Of a stretch of DNA of 64,000 nucleotides, positions 36,079 to 45,407 are shown one piece after another. The notes beneath the pieces are model-generated. The model saw nothing but the letters and a program-made list of their open reading frames with translations. It did not search any database and had not been told where the DNA came from. The position numbers and the translations under genes were made by a program. The first letter of the stretch is position 1. Each line of letters opens with the position of its first letter. This stretch comes from Arthrobacter sp. ISL-72 (lineage in GTDB: Bacteria > Actinomycetota > Actinomycetes > Actinomycetales > Micrococcaceae), in contig NZ_JAGGPP010000008.1 in NCBI RefSeq assembly GCF_018613755.1, positions 62,001 to 126,000 on the forward strand, given 5' to 3'.

Positions 36079-37116
36079 ATGAGCAGCCCAGCTGAAGTCC
36101 CGATTCCGCCCGACCTCATCCGGAGGTACAGCGGCACCAGCCCGGGACGCGCCTGGCTTGGATCACTTCCCGGACTGGTCTGCGGACGCCTGGAGCACTG
36201 GCAGCTGGAGGTCGACCTCGGCCCCGGGCAGCTGCCGTGGAACGGCCACGGCGGCATGGTGGTCCCGGTGCTCCGGGCCGGCACACCGGCAGCGCTGAAG
36301 GTTGCCTACCCCCACGACGAAGCAAAAGTGGAGCGTCACGCCCTCAGGCTCTGGGATGGTCACGGCGCAGTCCGGCTCCTGGAATCCGATGCGGGAACGT
36401 GCTCGATGTTGCTGGAGCGTCTCGATGCTGCGCATTCCCTGCAGGACGTTCCGCTGGAAACGGCCGTCCCGGTCTGGGGCAGCCTGCTGCGGGAGTTGAG
36501 CCTCACGCCGGACTCCCGGCCGGAGTGGCAGGAGTTCGAGCATGTGGCCGTGCGGGCAGAACGCTGGAGTGACGATCTTCCGGCGGACTGGGAGCAGCTG
36601 GGCCGGCCTTTTCCGCGGTGGCTCCTGGAGGCCGCCCTTGAGGTCTGCCAGACCCGCGGAGCTGTCGGCCGCAGGGCCGGGACTGACGTCCTGGTCAACA
36701 CCGACTTCCACTACCTGAACATCCTCTCCCGCCCGGAGGGAGTTGCAGAGGGATCTGCGGACGGATTTGCAGCCATTGACCCGCAGCCAATGATCGGTGA
36801 AGCCGAATTCGCCGTGGCACCGCTGCTGTGGAACCGAATCAAGGACCTCCCGCGATCGGCTCCTGAACGGGGTTTACTTGACCGCTGCCGGGACTTCAGC
36901 CAGGCTGCCGGACTCGACGCCGAGGTCGCACGGCAGTGGAGCCTGGCCCGTGAGGTGGAAAATGCGCTCTGGTCGGCGTCGCGGCCAGGGCACGGGGGCG
37001 ACCTCGCCCGCTCACTGTGGGTGGCAAGCACGCTCGCCGGACGCACACTTGCCGATCTCCCCGCGGCCCGTGATCTCCCGGCGCCAGGGGAAGCCGCCGG
37101 ACTGGCGTCCTCCTAG
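36079..37116 (+). CDS. Aminoglycoside phosphotransferase-like (APH(6) type)
   Basis: 345 residues with a kinase-like fold. The N-lobe nucleotide region GGMVVPVLRAGTPAALKVAY carries the Lys, then DAGTCSMLLERLDAAHSL. The catalytic loop reads VNTDFHYLNIL, a variant of HGDxHxxN, and IDPQPMIGEAEF stands for the Mg-binding segment. This is the streptomycin-6-kinase/hydroxyurea-phosphotransferase group. Chromosomal members often have no proven resistance role, so calling it a resistance gene would overreach. The 3' end overlaps the convergent decarboxylase by 4 nt. Confidence 0.75.
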   Translation: MSSPAEVPIPPDLIRRYSGTSPGRAWLGSLPGLVCGRLEHWQLEVDLGPGQLPWNGHGGMVVPVLRAGTPAALKVAYPHDEAKVERHALRLWDGHGAVRLLESDAGTCSMLLERLDAAHSLQDVPLETAVPVWGSLLRELSLTPDSRPEWQEFEHVAVRAERWSDDLPADWEQLGRPFPRWLLEAALEVCQTRGAVGRRAGTDVLVNTDFHYLNILSRPEGVAEGSADGFAAIDPQPMIGEAEFAVAPLLWNRIKDLPRSAPERGLLDRCRDFSQAAGLDAEVARQWSLAREVENALWSASRPGHGGDLARSLWVASTLAGRTLADLPAARDLPAPGEAAGLASS

Positions 37117-38525
37117 CCGCGCACCGCTTCCAGCGCGGTCCGCACGGCCCCGACGGCCGCCTCGACGTCGCCGTCGTCAGTGGTCCAGTTGCTCACCGAA
37201 ATGCGCAGGACATCGCGTCCCTGCCACCGGGAGCCAGACATCCACACCATGCCGTCCTCAATGATCCGTGCCGTTACCGCCCGCGTCGTTTCATCGTCGC
37301 CGAAGGCCACGGTGACCTGCGTATACGCCACCTCGTTGAGCACTTCGAGGCCGTCCAGTTCCAACAGCCTGCCCGCAAGGGCAGCGGCACGCTCCATCAA
37401 TAGGCGCACCTGAGCGGCGACGCCCTCGCGGCCCAGGGACTTCAGCGCCGCCCACACGGGCACGCCGCGTGCCCGCCGCGACAGCTCCGGCACCAGCTGG
37501 AACGGATCCGCTGCCGCCCCGGCGTCGCGGATCATGTAGCTGGGATTGATGCTCATCGCGGCACGGAGCGCCTCGGTGTCACGGACTGCCACGACACCGC
37601 AGTCGTACGGGACGTTCAGGGTTTTGTGCGCATCAGTGGCCCAGGAATCCGCACCATTTAGCCCGGTAGTGAGGGCAGAAAGTTCAGGTACGGCGGCCGC
37701 CCACAATCCGAAAGCGCCATCCACATGCACCCAGGCCCCGTGTGCCTTTGCAACGGCGATCGCAGCCTGGAACGGATCGAAAGCTCCGGAATGCAGGTTT
37801 CCGGCCTGCAGGCAGACCAGCAGCGGGACCCTGGATGATCCATCGGACCCCATCATGGCCCGGTCCAGGGCGCAGTCAAGCTCCGCCGGGCTGATCCGCC
37901 CCTGTTCGTCCGATGCCACCACGATGGGCCGTCCGAGGCCCAGGTACCGCAGGGCGAGGTCCACCGAGTCGTGGCGTTGCTCGCCGACCAGACAGCGGAT
38001 GGCCGGCGCTCCGGCAAGGCCGTCAGCATCAACGTCCCAGCCCGCATCCGCAAGGATGCGCCAGCGGGCGGCGGCCAGCCCGGTGAAGTTGGCCATGGTG
38101 GCTCCGGTGACGAAGCCCACGTCGGACTCGCCAGGCAGTCCCAGCAGGTCCAGGAACCAGCGGCCGGCCGCCTCCTCGATGGCCGCTGTGGCCGGAGTGG
38201 CGGCGCGCAGGAAGGAGTTCTGGTCCCACGCGCTGACCAGCCAGTCAGCCGCCAGGGCGGCGGGCAGCGTTCCGCCGATCACCCAGCCGAAGAACCGGCC
38301 GGAGGGCATCGCCATCAGCCCCGGCTCCGCCGACGCGGCCAGGAAGTTGATTAGTTCGGCTGCAGGCATGCCCTGGTCCGGCATGGGGCCGCCGAAAACG
38401 GCTGCCAGCTCACCTGCGGTTGCCAGCGGTCCAACGTGGCGGGTCGGCTGGCTGCCCAGCCATTCATGCGTATGCCGTACTGCCGCATCCAAGGCGTCCC
38501 GGTAGGGTTCATCGCCTTTTGACAT
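37113..38525 (-). CDS. PLP-dependent group II decarboxylase
   Basis: 470 residues. The Schiff-base lysine lies in DSWATDAHKTLNVPYDCG. WVHVDGAFGLWAA contains the PLP Asp, and GDLP-like N-terminal and FVTGATMANFTGLAAARW segments are typical of aromatic-L-amino-acid, glutamate or diaminobutyrate decarboxylases. The aromatic or diaminobutyrate type seems likelier than GadB because the C-terminus lacks the Gad tail. Substrate unproven. ATG start. It ends inside the convergent kinase-like gene. Confidence 0.85.
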   Translation of the reverse strand: MSKGDEPYRDALDAAVRHTHEWLGSQPTRHVGPLATAGELAAVFGGPMPDQGMPAAELINFLAASAEPGLMAMPSGRFFGWVIGGTLPAALAADWLVSAWDQNSFLRAATPATAAIEEAAGRWFLDLLGLPGESDVGFVTGATMANFTGLAAARWRILADAGWDVDADGLAGAPAIRCLVGEQRHDSVDLALRYLGLGRPIVVASDEQGRISPAELDCALDRAMMGSDGSSRVPLLVCLQAGNLHSGAFDPFQAAIAVAKAHGAWVHVDGAFGLWAAAVPELSALTTGLNGADSWATDAHKTLNVPYDCGVVAVRDTEALRAAMSINPSYMIRDAGAAADPFQLVPELSRRARGVPVWAALKSLGREGVAAQVRLLMERAAALAGRLLELDGLEVLNEVAYTQVTVAFGDDETTRAVTARIIEDGMVWMSGSRWQGRDVLRISVSNWTTDDGDVEAAVGAVRTALEAVRG

Positions 38526-38588
38526 AGGAGTAGAGTACGCCCGCTCCGGCCCGGACGGCAGGGGCCTGCGGCAGGTCCAGGCAGGGGC

Positions 38589-39383
38589 TTAGGCGAAGGT
38601 GTCCTGCCAGATGTCGTGGCCCAGTTTGAGGATCAGTGCGCCGACGACGGCGAGGAAAACGTTGCGGATAAACGTGCTGCCCTGCTTCACCGCTGTCCGG
38701 GCGCCGAGGTAGCCCCCGGCCATGTTGGCAATCCCCAGCATCAGCCCCACTCCCCACAGCAGCGAGCCGTGCGGAAGGAAAAAGATCAGGGCGCCGGCGT
38801 TGGTGGCCATGTTGACGATCTTCGCCTTGGCGCTGGCTTCAAGGAAGGCATATCCCATGGCGGACACGAGGGCGATGATGAGGAACGAGCCCGTGCCGGG
38901 TCCGATCAGGCCGTCGTAGAAGCCGATGGCCGCGCCGATAAGGCAGGCCACCACGTAGTGCGTCCTGCCGTCGTGGCGGAGGCTTGTCAGGTCGCCGATG
39001 TTCGGCTTGAAAGCCGTAAAGAGCGCGACGGCGACCAGCGCCGCCACGATGATGGGCTTGAAAACACTCGCGGGCAGGGTGGCGGCCAGCACGGCGCCGC
39101 CGAAGCTGCCGGCCAGCGCAATGACCGCCATGGGAATGGCAGTCCGCAGGTCGGGCCGTACCCGGCGGTAGAACGTCACCGCGCTGGTGGTCGTCCCGAA
39201 AATGGAGCCCAGTTTGTTGGTGGCCAGCGCCTGGACGGGGCTGATGCCCGGTACCAGCAGCAGCGCCGGGAGCTGGATGAGTCCTCCGCCGCCCACGACG
39301 GCGTCAATCCATCCTGCAGCGAAGCCCGCCACGATGATCAGGATCAGCGTGGCGGGCTCGAGCGACTCGAATGCCGAAATCAC
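38589..39383 (-). CDS. TauE/SafE-family (TSUP) exporter
   Basis: 264 residues with about eight hydrophobic segments. The family signature appears twice: AGFAAGWIDAVVGGGGLIQL near the N-terminus and GFYDGLIGPGTGSFLIIALV in the second half. Such proteins move sulfite, sulfonates or other organosulfur anions; the substrate here is unknown. GTG start at 39383. It lies 15 bp past the proS stop on the same strand, so it may be co-transcribed. A second TSUP gene lies at 47990. Confidence 0.88.
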   Translation of the reverse strand: MISAFESLEPATLILIIVAGFAAGWIDAVVGGGGLIQLPALLLVPGISPVQALATNKLGSIFGTTTSAVTFYRRVRPDLRTAIPMAVIALAGSFGGAVLAATLPASVFKPIIVAALVAVALFTAFKPNIGDLTSLRHDGRTHYVVACLIGAAIGFYDGLIGPGTGSFLIIALVSAMGYAFLEASAKAKIVNMATNAGALIFFLPHGSLLWGVGLMLGIANMAGGYLGARTAVKQGSTFIRNVFLAVVGALILKLGHDIWQDTFA

Positions 39384-39398
39384 TCCCTCGACCGGCGG

Positions 39399-41210
39399 TT
39401 ACTTGCTGCGGACGGCGTTGACCACGTAGTCAACGGCCTTGTCCACAGCCACATTCTCCGCTTCGCCGCTCCGGCGGTCCTTGATCTCCACGACGCCGTC
39501 CGCCAGTCCGCGGCCTACAGCCAGGATGGTGGGGACACCGACCAGCTCAGCGTCGCCGAACTTCACGCCCGGGGAAACCTTGGGGCGGTCATCGTAGATG
39601 ACCTCAAGTCCTGCGGCCTCGAGCTCGAGTGACAGCTGCTCGGCAGCGGCGAAGATCTCCTCGCCGCGGCCCACTGCCACGACGTGGACATCGGCCGGGG
39701 CCACTGACCGGGGCCAGATCAGGCCCTTGGCATCGTGGTTGGACTCGGCCAGCGCCGCTACGGCACGGGTAACACCGACGCCGTAGGAACCCATGGTGAC
39801 CACAACCTGCTTGCCGTTCTGGTCCAGGACCTTCAGCTCCAAGGCTTCGGCGTACTTGCGGCCGAGCTGGAAAATGTGGCCCATCTCGATGCCGCGTGCG
39901 GTCTCCAGCGGACCGGAACCGTCCGGGGCTTCGTCACCGGCGCGGACTTCGGTGCACTCGATGACGCCGTCCCAGCCGAAGTCACGGCCCGCGACGAGCC
40001 CGAAGACGTGCTTTCCGGCCATGTTGGCGCCGGTCACCCAGGAGGTTCCGCTGACGATGCGGGGATCCACCAGGTACAGGAGCTTGGCTGCGCCTTCCAG
40101 GCCGAGGAGGGGGTTCTCGAGCGACATTCCCGGTCCGAGGTATCCCCGGACGATGAGGGGATTGCGGGCAAGGTCTTCTTCGCCCGCGGCTTCCACGGTG
40201 ATTTCGCCGGCTACCGGCAGGTAGGCGCCGATGTTGGCCTCGACCCGCTTCAGGTCGACGCCCCGGTCGCCGGGTACGCCGATGACGACGATCTGGCGCT
40301 CACCGGTGGGGAGGGTGACGGCGAGGACAACGTTCTTCAGCGTGTCAGCGGCTGTCCAGGCACCGCCGTCGTTCTCATCACGCGGGGCCAGCTGGTTGGC
40401 CGCGTCAACCAGCGTTTCGATGGTGGGGGTGTTCGGAGTGTCCTTGATCTCGGCGCCCGGAGCATTGGTGAAGTCAATCTCCGCCGGAACAACGGTGGTC
40501 ACCGCCTCAACGTTGGCTGCGTAGCCGCCCGCGGAACGGACGAAGGTGTCTTCGCCGATCTCGGTGGGGTGCAGGAACTCCTCGCTCCGGGAGCCACCCA
40601 TGGCGCCTGCCGTGGCAGCCACCGGGACCACATCGAGGCCGAGGCGCTCGAAGATCTTCAGGTAGGCGGCGCGGTGGGCGTTGTAGCTGGCGTCCAGGCC
40701 GGCGTCGTCCACGTCGAAGGAGTAGGAATCCTTCATGATGAACTCGCGGCCGCGCAGCAGGCCGGCGCGGGGACGTGCCTCGTCGCGGTACTTGTTCTGG
40801 ATCTGGTAAATGCTCAGCGGAAGGTCCTTGTACGAGGAGTACAGGTCCTTGACCAGGAGCGTGAACACTTCCTCGTGCGTGGGCGCCAGGAGGTAGTCCC
40901 CGCCCTTGCGGTCCTTGAGCCGGAAGATGCCCTCGCCGTATTCGGTCCAGCGGTTGGTGGCCTCGTAGGGCTCCTTGGGCAGGAGGGCCGGGAAGTGGAC
41001 TTCCTGGGCGCCGATTGCGGCCATCTCTTCCCGAATGACCTGCTCCACCTTGCGCAGCACGCTGAGGCCCAACGGCAGCCAGGTGTAGATGCCCGGCGCC
41101 GCCCTGCGGATGTAGCCGGCACGGACCAGGAGCCTGTGGCTCGCCACCTCGGCGTCGGCGGGATCTTCGCGCAGGGTGCGCAGGAACAGCTTGGAAAGTC
41201 GAAGGACCAC
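39399..41210 (-). CDS. proS: Prolyl-tRNA synthetase
   Basis: 603 residues, the bacterial type with an editing insertion. Class II motifs: motif 1 around [20 protein letters not shown], motif 2 [20 protein letters not shown], motif 3 [17 protein letters not shown]. The INS domain lies between motifs 2 and 3 (about 225-390). The C-terminal anticodon-binding domain has [14 protein letters not shown] and ends [15 protein letters not shown] start. The 424-bp gene-free region upstream must hold its promoter. Confidence 0.97.
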   Translation of the reverse strand: MVLRLSKLFLRTLREDPADAEVASHRLLVRAGYIRRAAPGIYTWLPLGLSVLRKVEQVIREEMAAIGAQEVHFPALLPKEPYEATNRWTEYGEGIFRLKDRKGGDYLLAPTHEEVFTLLVKDLYSSYKDLPLSIYQIQNKYRDEARPRAGLLRGREFIMKDSYSFDVDDAGLDASYNAHRAAYLKIFERLGLDVVPVAATAGAMGGSRSEEFLHPTEIGEDTFVRSAGGYAANVEAVTTVVPAEIDFTNAPGAEIKDTPNTPTIETLVDAANQLAPRDENDGGAWTAADTLKNVVLAVTLPTGERQIVVIGVPGDRGVDLKRVEANIGAYLPVAGEITVEAAGEEDLARNPLIVRGYLGPGMSLENPLLGLEGAAKLLYLVDPRIVSGTSWVTGANMAGKHVFGLVAGRDFGWDGVIECTEVRAGDEAPDGSGPLETARGIEMGHIFQLGRKYAEALELKVLDQNGKQVVVTMGSYGVGVTRAVAALAESNHDAKGLIWPRSVAPADVHVVAVGRGEEIFAAAEQLSLELEAAGLEVIYDDRPKVSPGVKFGDAELVGVPTILAVGRGLADGVVEIKDRRSGEAENVAVDKAVDYVVNAVRSK

Positions 41211-41362
41211 GGGTAGGAATCCGTTTCTTGGGAGGTGCCTGTTCAGATGACGGGCTGGGCAAATTCGTCTGGGTACTAATCTACCGTGGCGCGGCGCGTG
41301 CCGGGTTCTCCGCGGCGGCCGTCCGCAGGCGATGCCCGTAATCTCAGCGCCGGCAAACGGAG

Positions 41363-41433
41363 AAGAGCCACGCCAGAACTATAGGAAGCCCCTGGCCGTT
41401 GCCGGCTGGTCATCCTGTTTTGGCGTGGCTCTT
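41363..41433. repeat. Long inverted repeat, possible structured RNA or terminator
   Basis: AAGAGCCACGCCA (41363-41375) and TGGCGTGGCTCTT (41421-41433) are perfect inverted copies. Pairing extends four more bases inward (GAAC with GTTT, one G-U), giving a 17-bp RNA stem around about 37 nt of loop. The loop is larger than in a normal terminator and has no U tract after it on either strand. Confidence 0.65.
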
Positions 41434-41544
41434 ACGGCCCGTCCGGCCGAAGTCCGGGGAGGCGCTACGGGTACCCGCTGGGAAAGTACACACTAAACGC
41501 CATCTGCTGATTCCCCCTGTGACCGCACACGCCCCTCGGCGCGG

Positions 41545-41561
41545 CATACGTCGAACGTATG
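41545..41561. promoter_or_regulatory. 17-bp palindrome, candidate operator
   Basis: CATACGT-CGA-ACGTATG is a perfect 7-bp inverted repeat with a 3-nt centre, 335 bp upstream of proS. The form suits a dimeric repressor; no regulator is linked to it here. Confidence 0.35.
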
Positions 41562-41634
41562 TGATCCCCTGCACCATTACAAGGCTCGTCACGCGGTTTT
41601 CCGCACTTGACTTTTGGTCGGCGTCCGGCCGTCG

Positions 41635-42531
41635 CTAGAACAGCACTGTGGCGAACGTGCCTACCTGACGGAAGCCCACCCGCCTATAGGTGGCCCGCGC
41701 CCGCTCGTTGTAGTCGTTGACGTACAGGCTGGTGACCGGGGCGAACTGCTGGGCCAGTACAACGACGGCGGCCATGTAGCCGGCGCTGAGTCCGCGTCCG
41801 CGGACGGACGGGTTCATCCAGACGCCCTGGACCTGTGTCACGTCGGGGGTCACGGCGCCGAGTTCGGCCTTGAAGGTGACCTGGCCGTCGTCGTCGAGGT
41901 CCACCAGCGAGTGCCCCTGCCTGATCAGGCCTTCCACGCGCCTGCTGTAGAACTCCCGGCCGCCCAGGAACGGGGAATAGCCCACTTCTTCTTCGAACAT
42001 GGCGGCGCAGGCGGGCAGGATCCTGTCGAAGTCGGCGAGCTGGCCGAAGCCCAGGTCCGTGTTGGCCTGGACGGCTGGCGGACCGGCGATGGTCAGCAGC
42101 GGCTGGTCCGCCCGGACCTCGTGGGCGGACTGCCCAAGTTGTTCCAGCTGTTCGTACAGGGCCAGAACCGTCTCCGCAGGGCCGAAGATGGAGGCAAAGC
42201 GGCGGCCGGAGCGGTAAGCATGCCCGGCCACGAGGGCGGCCAGCTCCGGGTCCAGTTGGACCGGAACAAGGTTGGCCCCCGCCCAGCACGCGCCCAGCAG
42301 GGAATCGCCGTCGAACACGCCAAAGATGCTGGCGCCACCCGCGGTGGGCGCCGCGGTTCCCGTTGCAGCAAGGTGCGACAGGATAAAGACGTTGGCCACG
42401 ACGTCCGTCCGCGCCAGTTCCCGCAGGGTGGCCGTATCCGGCCCGGACAGGACCCGGATTGACAGTCCGGGTCCGCCGTTCTCCTTACGAGACGCTAACC
42501 ACGGGGCTACCCTTGACAGCATCTTCGCCAT
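41635..42531 (-). CDS. GNAT N-acetyltransferase (DUF4081-type)
   Basis: 298 residues. The C-terminal GNAT core shows [20 protein letters not shown] (acetyl-CoA motif A, R-G-R-G-L) and [20 protein letters not shown] (motif B). The N-terminal half ([39 protein letters not shown]) matches the DUF4081 extension seen in actinobacteria. Substrate unknown. The ATG at 42531 lies 47 nt inside ispG, an unusually long overlap. The conserved part starts after about 24 residues, so a later start is possible but none is well supported. Confidence 0.85.
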   Translation of the reverse strand: MAKMLSRVAPWLASRKENGGPGLSIRVLSGPDTATLRELARTDVVANVFILSHLAATGTAAPTAGGASIFGVFDGDSLLGACWAGANLVPVQLDPELAALVAGHAYRSGRRFASIFGPAETVLALYEQLEQLGQSAHEVRADQPLLTIAGPPAVQANTDLGFGQLADFDRILPACAAMFEEEVGYSPFLGGREFYSRRVEGLIRQGHSLVDLDDDGQVTFKAELGAVTPDVTQVQGVWMNPSVRGRGLSAGYMAAVVVLAQQFAPVTSLYVNDYNERARATYRRVGFRQVGTFATVLF

Positions 42532-43651
42532 CGGCCTCCCCCATCTCTTCAGCGATACGCATGGCCTCTTCGATCAGTGTCTCAACAATTTCGCTCTCGG
42601 GGACAGTCTTGATGACCTCGCCCTTCACAAAGATCTGCCCCTTGCCGTTGCCGGAGGCCACGCCCAGGTCGGCTTCGCGTGCCTCGCCGGGCCCGTTGAC
42701 GACGCAGCCCATCACAGCAACCCGCAGCGGGATCTCCATGCCCTCAAGGCCGGCAGTGACCTGCTCGGCGAGCGTGTAGACGTCCACCTGTGCGCGGCCG
42801 CAGGACGGGCAGGAAACAATTTCGAGCTTCCGGGGGCGCAGGTTCAGCGACTGCAGGATCTGGTTGCCCACCTTGATTTCCTCGACGGGAGGAGCGGAGA
42901 GGGAAACGCGGATGGTGTCGCCGATGCCCCGGGAAAGGAGTGCTCCGAAGGCGGTTGCGGACTTGATGGTGCCCTGGAAGGCCGGGCCCGCCTCGGTGAC
43001 GCCGAGGTGCAGGGGCCAGTCGCCTTTTTCGGCCAGCATCTCGTAGGCGGCAACCATGATCACGGGGTCGTTGTGCTTGACGGAGATCTTGAAGTCGTGG
43101 AAGCCGTGCTCCTCGAACAGGGACGCTTCCCAGACCGCGGACTCCACCAGGGCCTCCGGGGTCGCCTTGCCGTACTTCTTCAGGATTCCGGGTTCGAGCG
43201 AGCCGGCATTGACACCGATCCGGATGGACGTGCCGTGGTCCTTGGCGGCCCTGGCGATCTCCTTGACCTGGTCATCGAACTTGCGGATGTTGCCGGGGTT
43301 TACACGCACGGCCGCGCAGCCGGCTTCGATGGCGGCGAAGACGTACTTCGGCTGGAAGTGGATGTCAGCGATCACGGGGATCTGTGACTTCCGGGCAATG
43401 ATCGGCAGCGCCTCGGCGTCATCCGCGGACGGGCAGGCCACGCGCACAATGTCGCAGCCGGACGCCGTCAGCTCAGCAATCTGCTGCAGGGTGGCGTTGA
43501 TGTCCGTTGTGGGTGTTGTGGTCATCGATTGCACGCTGATGGGCGAATCCGAGCCCACTCCCACCGGACCCACCTTGATCTGACGGGTTTTCCTGCGCGG
43601 GGCAAGGACGGGCGGCGGTGCTGACGGCATTCCCAGGCTGACCGAGGTCAC
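42485..43651 (-). CDS. ispG: (E)-4-hydroxy-3-methylbut-2-enyl-diphosphate synthase
   Basis: Penultimate enzyme of the MEP isoprenoid pathway, an iron-sulfur protein. 388 residues. N-terminal TIM barrel ([45 protein letters not shown]). The C-terminal cluster-binding Cys motifs are [11 protein letters not shown] and [20 protein letters not shown] start with AGGAG 5 nt upstream. dxr of the same pathway lies 3 kb upstream on the same strand with rseP and other genes between. Confidence 0.97.
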   Translation of the reverse strand: MTSVSLGMPSAPPPVLAPRRKTRQIKVGPVGVGSDSPISVQSMTTTPTTDINATLQQIAELTASGCDIVRVACPSADDAEALPIIARKSQIPVIADIHFQPKYVFAAIEAGCAAVRVNPGNIRKFDDQVKEIARAAKDHGTSIRIGVNAGSLEPGILKKYGKATPEALVESAVWEASLFEEHGFHDFKISVKHNDPVIMVAAYEMLAEKGDWPLHLGVTEAGPAFQGTIKSATAFGALLSRGIGDTIRVSLSAPPVEEIKVGNQILQSLNLRPRKLEIVSCPSCGRAQVDVYTLAEQVTAGLEGMEIPLRVAVMGCVVNGPGEAREADLGVASGNGKGQIFVKGEVIKTVPESEIVETLIEEAMRIAEEMGEADGEDAVKGSPVVSVS

Positions 43652-43700
43652 GTGGACTCCTATTTATATCGCTGTATCGATGGTGTGTTGTTCCGGCAGG

Positions 43701-43994
43701 CTAGGCGGCGTGCTCGGCCAGGAGTCCGGTCACCGGAGTCCATTCCGTGGTGCGCGTGCCTGCGATGACGTTCGCCGCGGCGAAGGGGTCCTGCTTGAGG
43801 AGACCGTTCAGTGCGTTCTCGTCAGCGGCCTTGAAAATGAGCAGGGCGCCGGCTCCGTCTCCATACGGTCCGCTGGCCAGGAGCGCGCCTTCACGGGCCA
43901 GCCCTGCGGTCCATTCCCGGTGTGCCGGACGGGCGGCGTTCTGTGCTTCGGTGGACTCGGCGGCGTATACGTACTCAACAGCAAAAACAGTCAT
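43701..43994 (-). CDS. YciI-family protein
   Basis: 97 residues, the standard ferredoxin-like YciI size. The conserved His is in RPAHREWTAGLAREGALL, followed by the GPYGDGAGALLIF strand and KQDPFAAANV, the DPF motif. Members bind small molecules or act as dehydrochlorinase-like enzymes; most, like this one, have no assigned reaction. It lies 49 bp upstream of ispG on the same strand and could be co-transcribed. Confidence 0.85.
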   Translation of the reverse strand: MTVFAVEYVYAAESTEAQNAARPAHREWTAGLAREGALLASGPYGDGAGALLIFKAADENALNGLLKQDPFAAANVIAGTRTTEWTPVTGLLAEHAA

Positions 43995-44040
43995 ACGGAT
44001 ACCCTATCGCCCTGCCCGCCGTAGTACGTATCCGGTTCAG

Positions 44041-44643
44041 TCAGCCGAGGAAGAGGATCTTGGTGAGGGCGGCGACTCCGGCAGCCAACAGCATGGATGC
44101 GAGCGTGCCGATGATGAACCTTTCCGCAGCAACGGGAGTCTCCTTCAATTCAGCGAAACGCCCCAGGCCCTTGATCGCCACGACGTAGGCGATGGCCACG
44201 GGCTGGCCGCCAAGGATGGCCAGGCACACAGCCAGCCTCTCCAGGACCCCGATGATGGCACCGCCGCGCAGGATCCGTGTGGTGGGGGCCGGCGAACCGG
44301 CCGCCGCAGCCGGCGTTTTCCCTCCATCCCCTGAGGCAACGTCCGCAGCAACCGTGATCTCGCCGTCGACGGCGCCGCCGCCGGCCACACGGTCGGCCGA
44401 TGCCCGGTCCGCTGCTTTGTCCGCTGCAGGGTCATCCGCGGCGGGCGTGTCCACTGTGACATCGGCGGCGGGATCGTTGGCCCGCTCTTCGGCGGCACGG
44501 GCTTCGGCTGCAAGTTCTTCGGCGGCCTTCGCTGCGTCCGCTTTATCGTCGATGGTCCGCGCCAGCCGGAAGACCAGCGCCGTGACAGGCCAGCCGGCGA
44601 AGCCGGCCGTCAGGAGGGCGAGGGTAATCCAGAGAGCGTTCAC
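44041..44643 (-). CDS. Membrane protein coupled to SatD-like gene
   Basis: 200 residues from the GTG at 44643, which overlaps the upstream stop as GTGA. One N-terminal helix (NALWITLALLTAGFAGWPVT) is followed by an Ala/Asp/Glu-rich hydrophilic stretch of about 90 residues. Three C-terminal hydrophobic segments include RGGAIIGVLERLAVCLAILG and TPVAAERFIIGTLASMLLAA. The IGxLER motif resembles the membrane partner often found beside SatD. A longer frame upstream is the neighbour read out of phase. Function unknown. Confidence 0.72.
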   Translation of the reverse strand: MNALWITLALLTAGFAGWPVTALVFRLARTIDDKADAAKAAEELAAEARAAEERANDPAADVTVDTPAADDPAADKAADRASADRVAGGGAVDGEITVAADVASGDGGKTPAAAAGSPAPTTRILRGGAIIGVLERLAVCLAILGGQPVAIAYVVAIKGLGRFAELKETPVAAERFIIGTLASMLLAAGVAALTKILFLG

Positions 44644-45314
44644 CTGTGTCCTTCCAGGACTGCGTCGTGGGCAAAGGCCAGGAGCATCTCGGCGGCAGGC
44701 CTCGCCGCCCATTCTTCCTGCCAGCCGGACCTCAGCACCGCGCGGCTCACCGACTGCTCGGTGATTCCAAGTTTTGCGGCTGCGAGCTTCTGGCTGCCGT
44801 GCTTGGCTGCCGCGTCGTGCTGCAGTACGCGGAGGGTGTCCACCACTTTCCATTGGGCTTCCGTGCGGTCCTGCACCAGCCGGCCGATGAGGCGCAGTAC
44901 GGCCTCTGCGTTCGCACAGGCCTTGATGCCCGGCTCGGCGCCGGCCGGCGGTGCGCCGCCGCGGCGGAAGCCCCCGGCAACCACGGACAACGGCACATGG
45001 CCGGCAGCAGCTTTGGCCTTTTCAACGGCCAATCGCGCGGCGACGAAGGCTTCACCTGCCCCTTCCCGCGGGCTGGCGGGAAGGGGAAGATCAACGGCAC
45101 CTACGCCGATTCCCACATACCACTGGCCGCTGCGCAGGGAGTGAAGGGCTATTTCCACCACCTCTGCCGGCTGCTCCACTACGCCCTGGACTTCGTCCCC
45201 GACGGAGCGTTCGAATCGTCCGCCGGTGGTGATTCCATCGAGCTGGGACAGCAGGCCGGGCACGCGGTCCCTGTCGCCCGTGCTGCCCCGCTGGTCGATG
45301 GTAAGTACGTACAT
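44640..45314 (-). CDS. SatD-like protein with C-terminal helix-turn-helix
   Basis: 224 residues. The N-terminus MYVLTIDQRGSTGDRDRVPG and ERSVGDEVQGVV resemble SatD-family proteins. The C-terminal about 70 residues form a likely HTH (HDAAAKHGSQKLAAAKLGIT, then EQSVSRAVLRSGWQ) of the kind that selects DNA. It is coupled by GTGA to the membrane protein gene. A palindrome 9 bp before the ATG could be its own operator. Ribosome-binding site weak, so the message may be leaderless. Function unknown. Confidence 0.7.
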   Translation of the reverse strand: MYVLTIDQRGSTGDRDRVPGLLSQLDGITTGGRFERSVGDEVQGVVEQPAEVVEIALHSLRSGQWYVGIGVGAVDLPLPASPREGAGEAFVAARLAVEKAKAAAGHVPLSVVAGGFRRGGAPPAGAEPGIKACANAEAVLRLIGRLVQDRTEAQWKVVDTLRVLQHDAAAKHGSQKLAAAKLGITEQSVSRAVLRSGWQEEWAARPAAEMLLAFAHDAVLEGHR

Positions 45315-45322
45315 ACCGCAAA

Positions 45323-45340
45323 CATAATCGACTGATTATG
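45323..45340 (-). promoter_or_regulatory. Palindrome at the SatD-like gene start, candidate operator
   Basis: CATAATC-GACT-GATTATG, a 7-bp perfect inverted repeat with 4-nt centre, lies 9-26 bp upstream of the ATG. On the minus strand its first arm CATAAT also looks like a -10 box, so a bound repressor would block the promoter. AT-rich against the local background. Confidence 0.5.
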
Positions 45341-45407
45341 CGATATCAATCATTTTCAGCTGATTCATGAATAACAGCCAGATTGCGCTGATGTGGCGGG
45401 CGGGAGG

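Larger units (their letters stand above)
41211..41634. other. 424-bp gene-free region upstream of proS
   Basis: No open frame here has convincing codon use or a domain. The region holds a long inverted repeat (41363-41433), a 17-bp palindrome (41545-41561) and, presumably, the proS promoter and the end of the GNAT transcript. No tRNA cloverleaf or T-loop sequence was seen on either strand. Confidence 0.7.

Noticed and set aside
36079..37116. Acquired streptomycin resistance gene
   Set aside because: Composition matches the chromosome, there is no mobile element nearby and the catalytic loop is a variant, so a housekeeping homologue is more likely.
41552..41566. LexA/SOS box near CGAACGTATG
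   Set aside because: The second half-site GTTCG is missing; the sequence is better explained by the CATACGT/ACGTATG palindrome.
41399..41638. Possible small genes (79 codons plus, 60 codons minus) in the gap upstream of proS
   Set aside because: No ribosome-binding site, no hydrophobic or domain pattern, and the two strands are open equally.
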